From assembly GCA_039180675.1 (NCBI GenBank), contig JBCDDC010000002.1, positions 62,001 to 126,000 on the forward strand: a DNA stretch of 64,000 nt, written 5' to 3'. The position numbers and the translations under genes were made by a program. This DNA is from Thermohalobaculum sp039180675 (GTDB lineage: Bacteria; Pseudomonadota; Alphaproteobacteria; Rhodobacterales; Rhodobacteraceae). Below, piece after piece: positions 24,874-32,273 of the stretch. Position 1 is the stretch's first letter, and every line of letters begins with the position of its first letter. The notes beneath the pieces are model-generated. The model was not told where the DNA came from. It saw only the letters and a list, made by a program, of their open reading frames with translations, and made no database searches.

Positions 24874-25911
24874 TCATCGTGGAACGAGTGCCCAGTAGTC
24901 GAAATCGAGAAGGGTGCCTTCCGTGTACTTGCCATCCGGCCCCTTCAGTTCCATCGCGCCCGCGGGATGGTTCTTTACAGCCACGAGCCGGAGGCGGAGC
25001 GCGCCAACGCCCGGCCGGGTCGTCTCGGCTTTGTCGAGCACTTCCGACCAGGCATAGACGGTATCGCCCGCGAAGCAGGGTGCCGTATGGCTGCCCCCAT
25101 TTATCGCCACGATCATCTGAGCATTCGCGAGCCCGTTGAAGCTGAGCGCACGGGCGAGCGAGATGATATGCCCGCCGTAGATCAACCGCGGCTCGCCGCC
25201 GCGCGCCGCAGTGTCGAAATGCACCTTGGCCGTGTTCTGCCAGAGCCGGGTCGCCATCATGTGCTCGGCTTCCTCGATCATCATGCCGTCGACATGATCG
25301 ATCTTCTCGCCGATCTCAAAGTCACCCCAGCGGTGCGGGCTGCCGGCGAGCGCAAAGTCATATCCGGTAAAGTCCAGACCTTGAGGCACGATCAGGTCTT
25401 CGGCGGCAACGGCCGAGGCGAGTTCAGGCTCCATAGGGTCAGGTGTGGGGGAAGCTGCATCGCGTTTGCGCACCATGACCCAACGCTTGTAGTCGATCAC
25501 GGCGTCGCCTGACTGGTCACGGCCAATCGAATGCACCCAGACGACCCCGGTTTTGCCGTTGGAGTTCTCCCGCACCCCGATCACTGCGCTGGTGGTCGAG
25601 AGCGTGTCGCCTGGCCAGACGGGCGCCAGAAATCGGCCCTCGGCGTATCCGAGATTGGCCACTGCGTTGAGTGAGACATCCGGGACTGTCTTGCCGAAAA
25701 CCACATGGAATGCGGCCAAATCCTCCAGCGGGCTTTTGGGCAGGCCGACGCTGCGGGCGAACTCGTCAGAGGAGTAGAGGGCGAAGCGGGTCGGATAGAG
25801 CGCGTGGTAGAGCGCCCGGTCGCCCTCGGTCACCGTGCGCGGGGTCGCGTGGGTCAGAACCTCACCCACGCGATAATCTTCGAAGAACCGGCCGGTATTG
25901 GTTTTTGTCAT
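24874..25911 (-). CDS. mch: mesaconyl-CoA hydratase, MaoC family
   Basis: A 345-residue double-hotdog dehydratase. Length and motifs (GRFFEDYRVGEVLTHATPRT, VFGKTVPDVSLNAVANLGYA and a second half with YGGHIISLARALSFNG and GGSHTAPCFAGDT) match the mesaconyl-C1-CoA hydratase of the ethylmalonyl-CoA pathway, which interconverts mesaconyl-CoA and beta-methylmalyl-CoA. The neighbouring CoA-ester lyase supports this. Its ATG overlaps the stop of the DUF1737 gene by one base, so the two are coupled. It ends just upstream of the sdh promoter. Confidence 0.85.
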   Translation of the reverse strand: MTKTNTGRFFEDYRVGEVLTHATPRTVTEGDRALYHALYPTRFALYSSDEFARSVGLPKSPLEDLAAFHVVFGKTVPDVSLNAVANLGYAEGRFLAPVWPGDTLSTTSAVIGVRENSNGKTGVVWVHSIGRDQSGDAVIDYKRWVMVRKRDAASPTPDPMEPELASAVAAEDLIVPQGLDFTGYDFALAGSPHRWGDFEIGEKIDHVDGMMIEEAEHMMATRLWQNTAKVHFDTAARGGEPRLIYGGHIISLARALSFNGLANAQMIVAINGGSHTAPCFAGDTVYAWSEVLDKAETTRPGVGALRLRLVAVKNHPAGAMELKGPDGKYTEGTLLDFDYWALVPR

Positions 25912-26114
25912 CAGAGTTCCGAGAGTTTGACGTCGGGGGAATACTTGCCATCGACATCTTTTGTCACCGCCTGGCCGCAGCGCATCACACCGCGCGTCGC
26001 GTCGAAGACGTATTGCGGCTCACCATAAAGCTGCCAGCCGTTCGAGAGGGCCTCGGAGACCTTGTGGCAGAACTCGGACGTGTCGTCCTCTGACAGGAAA
26101 CGATAGGCGATCAT
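25911..26114 (-). CDS. DUF1737 domain protein
   Basis: A 67-residue protein consisting of one small domain: IAYRFLSEDDTSEFCHKVSEAL, the GWQLYGEPQYVFD strand pair and RCGQAVTKDVDG. This is the DUF1737 pattern, function unknown. ATG 26114 has AAGGA at eight bases; an earlier ATG at 26132 lacks one. It is coupled to mch by a TGATG overlap, so a role in the same CoA-ester route is plausible by position only. Confidence 0.75.
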   Translation of the reverse strand: MIAYRFLSEDDTSEFCHKVSEALSNGWQLYGEPQYVFDATRGVMRCGQAVTKDVDGKYSPDVKLSEL

Positions 26115-26208
26115 GGTGAGTATCCTTCTCAAAGGTGCTTCTTTCCCCCTCGCACCAGATACTTATGCATGCGCGGGGCTCTCGGAAGTGCCATAGGGTG
26201 CCTAGCCG

Positions 26209-27090
26209 CTAGATTTCGGCGGCAGCTGACTCGATCGCGCCTGCCAGGGCAAGAGTGCGCCGCGCCTCGGCAACATGAAGGTTCTCGACGATCCGCCCAT
26301 CGACGACGGCGATGCCCCGGCCCTCGGACTGCGCTTCCTCGAAACTCGCGACATAACGGCGGGCCAGATCGATGGCCGCGTCGTCCGGGCTGAAGATCTC
26401 GTTCGTGATCGCGATCTGGGCCGGGTGGATCAGGGTTTTGCCGTCCATTCCGAGTTCTTTGCCCTGAACGCAGGAGGCTCTGAGACCGTCCTCGTCGCGG
26501 ATCGCGTTATGGACCCCGTCCAGGATTGTCAGGCCATGCGCCCGCGCGGCCAGAAGGCAGAGCCCGAGACCCGTGATGACGGGCAGGCGATCGGCCGTAT
26601 GGCTGGCGTGCATGTCCTTGACGAGGTCGTTGGTCCCCATCACGAACGTAGTCAAACGAGGCGAGGCTGCGGCGACTTCGGCTGCGTTCAGCATGCCGAG
26701 CGGTGTCTCCATCATCGCCCATAGCGCGACGTTATCGGACACCCCATGGCTGTCCATGAGCTCAACAATCTCAGTCACCTGGGAGGCGCGTTCGACCTTG
26801 GGCACCAGAATGGCATCGGGTGCGGCGGTGCAGGCCGTGGCGAGATCATCCGCCCCCCACTCGGTCTCGAGACCGTTTATCCGGATGATCAGCTCACGCA
26901 GGCCGTAGCCGCCGTTCCGGACCGCCGCGGCCACCATCTGGCGGGCGTTGAGCTTTTCGTCCGGGCTCACCGCATCCTCGAGATCGAGGATCAGGCAGTC
27001 AGCTGGCAGGGTCTTGGCCTTTTCTAATGCCCTGGCGTTCGAGCCTGGCATATAGAGCACTGAACGGCGCGGCCGGGTATTTTCCTGCAT
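26209..27090 (-). CDS. HpcH/HpaI-type CoA-ester lyase or malyl-CoA thioesterase
   Basis: A 293-residue TIM-barrel protein of the CitE/HpcH family. RSVLYMPGSNARALEKAKTL, LILDLEDAVSPDEK, ILVPKVERA, MMETPLGMLNA and GKTLIHPAQI are the metal and CoA-binding blocks. In Rhodobacter two such proteins serve the ethylmalonyl-CoA pathway: a malyl-CoA/beta-methylmalyl-CoA lyase and a (3S)-malyl-CoA thioesterase. The short length and RSVLYMPGS opening look closer to the thioesterase, but I cannot decide. ATG 27090 is preceded by GAGG. It precedes DUF1737 and mch on the same strand. Confidence 0.82.
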   Translation of the reverse strand: MQENTRPRRSVLYMPGSNARALEKAKTLPADCLILDLEDAVSPDEKLNARQMVAAAVRNGGYGLRELIIRINGLETEWGADDLATACTAAPDAILVPKVERASQVTEIVELMDSHGVSDNVALWAMMETPLGMLNAAEVAAASPRLTTFVMGTNDLVKDMHASHTADRLPVITGLGLCLLAARAHGLTILDGVHNAIRDEDGLRASCVQGKELGMDGKTLIHPAQIAITNEIFSPDDAAIDLARRYVASFEEAQSEGRGIAVVDGRIVENLHVAEARRTLALAGAIESAAAEI

Positions 27091-27378
27091 GACTTGAGCC
27101 TCGTTGAGCAAGATTCTTTCGCCTCACTATGCTGCGCTGCGGTAAAGCGCAAGCCCGTTTCTGTGCGCCTCCCGGCTTTACCCCGATTTAACCTTACCGC
27201 GTGATGGTTAATTCTGCGATTGGACTGATGTTGCCCGGGTGTCCGGGCGGGGCGAGGTGCCCCTTCTCTCGCGGATCCGGCTGGCCCCAGCCGATATGAA
27301 GAGCAATTGGGCCCTGGATCGCCACCGGAAACAGCACTCCATTCCGCTTGCCCGTGACGGGGCTGGAAAGGAGAACCG

Positions 27379-27702
27379 ATGAAGCTGAAGAACCTGCTAC
27401 TTGCCCCCGCTATCGGCGCAACCGCCGCCCTGCTTTCGCCGGCTGAAGTATCGGCCCAGGGCACTGTTTGCGGCCATCGCTCGCAGATCGTGAAACAGCT
27501 CGCAGACCGGTATGGCGAGACGGCTCTGTCACGCGGCGTCGCGCGCGGTGCAGGCGTCGTCGAGATCTACGTCAATCCCGACTCGGGCAGTTGGACGATT
27601 GTGGTCACCAACCCGAACGGGACTTCGTGCCTGATGGCCGCCGGGGAGGCTTTCGAGCCGCTCAGCCATCCCTCATTCGCGCAGACTGAATCGCCCGCCT
27701 GA
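27379..27702 (+). CDS. small secreted hypothetical protein
   Basis: A 107-residue protein with a signal peptide (KLKNLLLAPAIGATAALLS, likely cut after VSA at about residue 26). The mature part has a QIVKQLADRYGE helix and a beta hairpin (VVEIYVNPDSGSWTIVVTNP) with two cysteines, C31 and C84, that could form a disulfide in the periplasm. I do not recognise a named family. GGAAAGGAG precedes the ATG. It sits upstream of mdh in the same direction, 145 bases apart. The 288-base gap before it holds a weak TTAACC/GGTTAA dyad and no gene. Confidence 0.65.
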   Translation: MKLKNLLLAPAIGATAALLSPAEVSAQGTVCGHRSQIVKQLADRYGETALSRGVARGAGVVEIYVNPDSGSWTIVVTNPNGTSCLMAAGEAFEPLSHPSFAQTESPA

Positions 27703-27847
27703 GCGTGCTATTCTCTCCCTGACTCGTCTTATGTGAAGGCCCGCGGCCTTGCCTTGCACGCCAGAATCGCGTTACGGCCCGCGGGTAATCTGAACGCGGG
27801 TGCAGCACATCCTGCGTCCATCCATGACAAGTCAGGGATCCATACAC

Positions 27848-28831
27848 ATGGCCAGAAGCAAGATCGCGCTGATCGGCGCAGGGCAGATCGGCGGTACGCT
27901 CGCCCATCTCGCAGGTCTCAAGGAAATGGGCGACATCATCCTCTGCGACATTGCCGAGGGTACTCCCCAGGGCAAGGCGCTAGACTTGGCGGAGTCGAGC
28001 CCCGTCGATGGCTTTGATGCGGCCCTGAGCGGCGTTTCCACCGATCCTGCGAGCGCTGACAGCTATGCCCCGATCGAGGGTTGCGATGTGGTGATCGTAA
28101 CCGCGGGTGTGCCACGCAAACCCGGTATGAGCCGTGACGACCTGCTTGGCATCAACCTGAAGGTCATGAAATCGGTTGGCGAGGGGATCGGCAAATTCGC
28201 GCCGAACGCTTTCGTCATCTGCATCACGAACCCGCTGGACGCGATGGTCTGGGCTTTGCAGAAGTTCTCGGGCCTGCCGGCGGAGAAGGTCGTCGGAATG
28301 GCGGGTGTTCTCGACAGCGCGCGCTTCCGCTACTTCCTGTCCGAGGAGTTCGGAGTATCGGTCAAAGATGTCTCCGCCTTCGTCCTCGGCGGTCACGGCG
28401 ACACGATGGTGCCGCTTCCCCGGTACTCGACCGTTGGCGGTATCCCGCTTCCTGACCTGGTGAAGATGGGCTGGACGACGCAGGAGAAGCTCGATCAGAT
28501 CGTCCAGCGCACGCGGGATGGCGGCGCCGAGATCGTGGGGCTTCTGAAGACCGGATCCGCCTTCTACGCGCCTGCCGCCTCGGCAATCCAGATGGCCGAG
28601 AGCTACCTGGGCGACCAGAAACGCGTGCTCCCATGTGCGGCGTTCGTCGACGGCGCATACGGACTGAAGGGCATGTATGTCGGTGTGCCGGTCGTAATCG
28701 GCGCGGGCGGCATCGAGAAGATCATCGAGATCGAACTCGACAAGGGCGAGAAGGCGATGCTCGACAAATCGATCGACGCAGTGAAAGGCCTTGTCGAGGC
28801 ATGCCAGAGCATCGATTCCTCGCTGGCCTGA
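27848..28831 (+). CDS. mdh: malate dehydrogenase
   Basis: A 327-residue LDH-like malate dehydrogenase that oxidises malate to oxaloacetate with NAD+. Seen: GAGQIGGT at residues 10-17, CDIAEGTPQGKALDL for adenosine binding, the substrate loop VPRKPGMSRDDLL with its arginines, ITNPLDAM, and the catalytic His in VLGGHGDTMVPL. Start at ATG 27848 follows from the conserved ARSKIALIGAG; the frame stays open to 27800. It heads a cluster of TCA-cycle genes and is followed after 205 bases by sucC. Confidence 0.97.
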   Translation: MARSKIALIGAGQIGGTLAHLAGLKEMGDIILCDIAEGTPQGKALDLAESSPVDGFDAALSGVSTDPASADSYAPIEGCDVVIVTAGVPRKPGMSRDDLLGINLKVMKSVGEGIGKFAPNAFVICITNPLDAMVWALQKFSGLPAEKVVGMAGVLDSARFRYFLSEEFGVSVKDVSAFVLGGHGDTMVPLPRYSTVGGIPLPDLVKMGWTTQEKLDQIVQRTRDGGAEIVGLLKTGSAFYAPAASAIQMAESYLGDQKRVLPCAAFVDGAYGLKGMYVGVPVVIGAGGIEKIIEIELDKGEKAMLDKSIDAVKGLVEACQSIDSSLA

Positions 28832-29036
28832 TCCGGTCTTCTACAGTCCAGCGATTGTGACCCGGGCGCGGCCGCGGCTCCGACGGGTGCTAAGCAAGAC
28901 TGGTGAAATCCACATAAGCTGTCCCACCGGCGGTTGATGAAAGACCCCGTCGAGAGTAAACGGAACCTGCCACGCTGGCCACAACCCGGCCCCTCCAAAC
29001 CGCTTCTGCGGGACCCGCCATGGGAGAATCTCTAAG

Positions 29037-30230
29037 ATGAACATTCACGAGTATCAGGCGAAACAGATCCTGAAGTCTTATGGCGCGCCGGTGGCCGATG
29101 GCGTTCCGGTCCTGAAGGCCGAGGACGCGGGTTCTGCCGTTGCGAAGCTTCCCGGCCCCGTCTGGGTCGTGAAGGCACAAATTCACGCGGGCGGGCGCGG
29201 AAAGGGCGCATTCAAGGAGGCCGAGGCGGGCGAGAAGGGCGGCGTGCGCATCGCCAAAGCCGAGGACGAGGCGATCGCCTTTGCCGAGCAGATGCTGGGC
29301 AAGACGCTTGTCACCCATCAGACCGGCCCCTCGGGCAAGCAGGTCAATCGGGTCTATATCGAGGATGGCGCGGCCATCGCCTCGGAATTCTACCTCTCGC
29401 TTCTGGTCGATCGTGAGACGAGCCGTGTCTCCTTTATCGCCTCGACCGAAGGGGGCATGGACATCGAGGAGGTTGCGGCCGAGACGCCGGAGAAGATCCT
29501 GACCTTCTCTGTCGATCCAGCAACCGGTATCCAGCCGCTCCATGGCCGCAAGGTGGCGAAGGCGCTTGGCCTGACCGGTGATGCCTTCAAGCAATGCACC
29601 AAACTGGTCATGACGCTCTACAAGCTGTTCCGTGAAAAGGACTGCTCGCTGGTCGAGATCAACCCGCTGATCCTGACCGAAGATGGCAACATCCGCTGCC
29701 TCGACTGCAAGATGAACTTCGACTCAAACGCGCTCTACCGCCAGAAGGACATCATGGAATTGCGCGATGAGACCGAGGAGGACGCGAAGGAGCTTGAGGC
29801 GTCGAAATTCGATCTCAACTACATCGCTCTGGATGGTGAGATCGGCTGCATGGTCAACGGCGCGGGCCTTGCGATGGCGACGATGGACATCATCAAGCTC
29901 TACGGCTCCGAACCCGCCAACTTCCTCGATGTTGGAGGTGGTGCGACCAAGGAGAAGGTGACGGAAGCCTTCAAGATCATCACCTCGGACCCAAAAGTGA
30001 AGGGTATCCTGGTCAACATCTTCGGCGGCATCATGCGCTGTGATGTTATTGCTGAAGGGGTGATCGCTGCGGTCAAGGAAGTCGGCCTGCAGGTTCCGCT
30101 GGTCGTCCGGCTCGAAGGCACCAATGTTGAGCTTGGCAAGCAGATCATCAATGAAAGCGGTCTCGCGGTGATCGCGGCGGATAACCTGTCGGATGCCGCC
30201 GAGAAAATCGTGGCTGCAGTGAAGGGCTGA
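29037..30230 (+). CDS. sucC: succinyl-CoA synthetase beta subunit
   Basis: A 397-residue ADP-forming subunit. It has the NIHEYQAKQILKSYGAPV start of the ATP-grasp domain, QIHAGGRGKGAF for nucleotide binding, SLVEINPL, and the C-terminal flavodoxin-like half with NFLDVGGGAT and VNIFGGIMRCD. With sucD it makes succinate and ATP from succinyl-CoA. The 205 bases between mdh and sucC hold no gene and probably a promoter. Downstream the expected sucD is displaced by a membrane-protein gene. Confidence 0.98.
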   Translation: MNIHEYQAKQILKSYGAPVADGVPVLKAEDAGSAVAKLPGPVWVVKAQIHAGGRGKGAFKEAEAGEKGGVRIAKAEDEAIAFAEQMLGKTLVTHQTGPSGKQVNRVYIEDGAAIASEFYLSLLVDRETSRVSFIASTEGGMDIEEVAAETPEKILTFSVDPATGIQPLHGRKVAKALGLTGDAFKQCTKLVMTLYKLFREKDCSLVEINPLILTEDGNIRCLDCKMNFDSNALYRQKDIMELRDETEEDAKELEASKFDLNYIALDGEIGCMVNGAGLAMATMDIIKLYGSEPANFLDVGGGATKEKVTEAFKIITSDPKVKGILVNIFGGIMRCDVIAEGVIAAVKEVGLQVPLVVRLEGTNVELGKQIINESGLAVIAADNLSDAAEKIVAAVKG

Positions 30231-30315
30231 GTTAGTTGCCGAGCGCATAACCCAAGAGTGGAGCGGTGGATACGATAAGACTTATCGATAGGTTTGGTAG
30301 TCAACGGTTGCTGTG

Positions 30316-30714
30316 ATGGGCCTAGTCGTTTCCCTCTCACTCCTAGTCGCAGTTGTAACTTTTGTGGTGTTGCTAAGTGCTTGGACTTACCAAGCCACGA
30401 CGCGAGTGGTCTGGTGGTCTTTGATAGCGATTGTCTTCGGAATGGTGGCTTACTGGTTGGTATATCTTCAATTAAGCACCTACACGGAGAACTGGAGGCA
30501 GGACTGTCTGCTGAATGGTGGGAACTTTGCGACGGATTGCGATCCTGGTCTTGACGTTCATCTATCAAATCTGATTCTTCCGGCGCCATTGTTGGTTGCA
30601 TCAATTATCGGCACGCCCTTCTTCTTGCTGAGCGTTCTAAAGTTGATGCTGGAGAGGCTAAAGGGGTCTGCAAGTGCTAACCAGGTCGAGCGGCGAGAGC
30701 CGCTAAATGACTAA
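30316..30714 (+). CDS. hypothetical membrane protein between sucC and sucD
   Basis: A 132-residue protein from ATG 30316 (a GTG lies three bases earlier). Three hydrophobic stretches are visible: SLSLLVAVVTFVVLLSAW, VVWWSLIAIVFGMVAYWLV and LPAPLLVASIIGTPFFLLSV. A loop with two cysteines (WRQDCLLNGGNFATDCDPG) lies between helices 2 and 3. No family is recognised. The gene and its flanks have about 52 percent G+C by hand count (30301-30420), well below sucC and sucD, which points to later acquisition. It ends 18 bases before sucD. Confidence 0.6.
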   Translation: MGLVVSLSLLVAVVTFVVLLSAWTYQATTRVVWWSLIAIVFGMVAYWLVYLQLSTYTENWRQDCLLNGGNFATDCDPGLDVHLSNLILPAPLLVASIIGTPFFLLSVLKLMLERLKGSASANQVERREPLND

Positions 30715-30732
30715 CATACAAGGGACGTTCGA

Positions 30733-31614
30733 ATGGCCGTACTCGTAGACGAAAACACCAAGGTGATTTGCCAGGGCTTCACCGGTGCCCAGGGGACCTT
30801 TCATTCTGAACAGGCAATTGCCTATGGGACCCAAATGGTTGGTGGGGTCACGCCGGGAAAGGGCGGGACTGAGCATCTGAGCCTGCCGGTGTTCGACACC
30901 GTGAGCGAGGCGCGGGAGAAGACCGGTGCCAATGCGACCGCGATCTATGTGCCGCCGCCGTTCGCTGCCGACGCGATCCTCGAGGCGATTGATGCGGAGA
31001 TCGAACTGATCGTCTGTATCACCGAGGGAATTCCGGTGCTCGACATGATGACCGTCAAGCGGGCACTGGAAGGCTCGTCGAGCCGCCTGATCGGGCCGAA
31101 CTGCCCGGGTGTCATCACCCCGGATGCCTGCAAGATCGGCATCATGCCGGGCCATATCCACAAGCGCGGCTCGGTCGGCGTCGTCTCCCGTTCCGGCACT
31201 CTGACTTACGAGGCGGTGGCGCAGACAACCGCCGCCGGGCTTGGTCAGTCGACCTGCATCGGTATTGGCGGCGACCCGATCAAGGGGACCGAGCATATCG
31301 ATGCGCTGGAGCTTTTCCTCGGCGATCCGGAGACCCAATCGATCATCATGATCGGCGAGATCGGCGGCTCGGCAGAAGAGGACGCCGCTCAATTTCTCGC
31401 AGATGAAAAGGCGAAGGGACGATGGAAACCCACTGCGGGTTTCATCGCCGGGCGAACAGCTCCCCCTGGGCGGCGAATGGGCCATGCGGGAGCGATCATC
31501 GCGGGCGGCAAGGGCGGTGCCGAGGACAAGATCGAGGCAATGCGATCCGCGGGGATCGTCGTCGCCGACAGCCCGGCGGGCCTGGGCGAGGCGCTGCTCG
31601 CGGCCATCGGCTAA
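30733..31614 (+). CDS. sucD: succinyl-CoA synthetase alpha subunit
   Basis: A 293-residue subunit carrying the phosphohistidine. FTGAQGTFHSEQAI binds CoA, VCITEGIPVLDMM and GPNCPGVITP are strand-loop motifs of the family, and GHAGAI near residue 250 holds the active-site His that carries the phosphate to ADP. AAGGGACG precedes ATG 30733. It normally follows sucC directly; here 502 bases intervene. Confidence 0.98.
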   Translation: MAVLVDENTKVICQGFTGAQGTFHSEQAIAYGTQMVGGVTPGKGGTEHLSLPVFDTVSEAREKTGANATAIYVPPPFAADAILEAIDAEIELIVCITEGIPVLDMMTVKRALEGSSSRLIGPNCPGVITPDACKIGIMPGHIHKRGSVGVVSRSGTLTYEAVAQTTAAGLGQSTCIGIGGDPIKGTEHIDALELFLGDPETQSIIMIGEIGGSAEEDAAQFLADEKAKGRWKPTAGFIAGRTAPPGRRMGHAGAIIAGGKGGAEDKIEAMRSAGIVVADSPAGLGEALLAAIG

Positions 31615-31619
31615 CCCAT

Positions 31620-32051
31620 ATGGGCTTTCACGAAGCGGTCTTTGCCTGCTTTCAGGATTACTTCAAATTCTCAGGTCGTGCGCGGCGCCCCGAATACTGG
31701 TGGTTCGTGCTGTTCGTTCTGGCCGGCGACGTGACCTGTGTCGTTCTGGACGCGGTCTTGTTTGGCCCGGAAAAGCTGATCGGTTTTGAGGGGCTGTTTA
31801 ACGTCTTCACCTTCTTCCCGATGCTCGCGGTCACCTGGCGCCGGATGCATGATATCGGACGGCCTGGATGGCATGGGATCATGCCGCTCCCGTTTCTGAT
31901 TCTGGGTGTCGCGGCAGCGGCCGATTTTCAGCAGATCGCGTCGATATCCATTGGTATCGCACTCATCCTGGGTGTGCTCGTGTTGATCTGGACCATCCAA
32001 TCAAGCCAGGCCGGAGCAAACCAATTCGGGCCGGAGATGCCGAAGTACTAA
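31620..32051 (+). CDS. DUF805 family membrane protein
   Basis: A 143-residue DUF805 protein. FQDYFKFSGRARRPEYWWF is the defining N-terminal motif, followed by a hydrophobic helix, then TWRRMHDIGRPGWHGI and two more helices. DUF805 proteins are small inner-membrane proteins of unknown function, often scattered among housekeeping genes. It starts five bases after sucD, so it is cotranscribed. It ends 222 bases before sucA. Confidence 0.88.
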   Translation: MGFHEAVFACFQDYFKFSGRARRPEYWWFVLFVLAGDVTCVVLDAVLFGPEKLIGFEGLFNVFTFFPMLAVTWRRMHDIGRPGWHGIMPLPFLILGVAAAADFQQIASISIGIALILGVLVLIWTIQSSQAGANQFGPEMPKY

Positions 32052-32242
32052 GAAATTCGCACTTGGCGGTTTCGAGCGATGCCCCCTTTATCGCCCGCTT
32101 AACATCTGTTTTGTCATGATTGGCGAGACTTTGCGCCAGGGATGGGCTTTGCAACATCTGAGCAATGGCTAATACTGCGAGCGCGAAGACTGAACATGCA
32201 CGATTCCCACCGGCCCGGCTTATGCGGGCTCCGATCAAGGGA

Positions 32243-32264
32243 GAGGGGGGCCGCAAGACCCCTC
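32243..32264 (+). promoter_or_regulatory. hairpin in the sucA leader
   Basis: GAGGGG pairs with CCCCTC over a ten-base loop and ends nine bases before the sucA ATG. The only Shine-Dalgarno-like sequence near sucA (GAGAGGGGGG) is in its left arm, so it may limit initiation. The rest of the 222-base gap shows nothing clear. Confidence 0.3.
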
Positions 32265-32273
32265 AGACAACAT

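Noticed and set aside
27188..27211. Second CtrA-type site (TTAACC/GGTTAA)
   Set aside because: The spacing between TTAA units is far longer than seven bases, so it does not match a full CtrA site.
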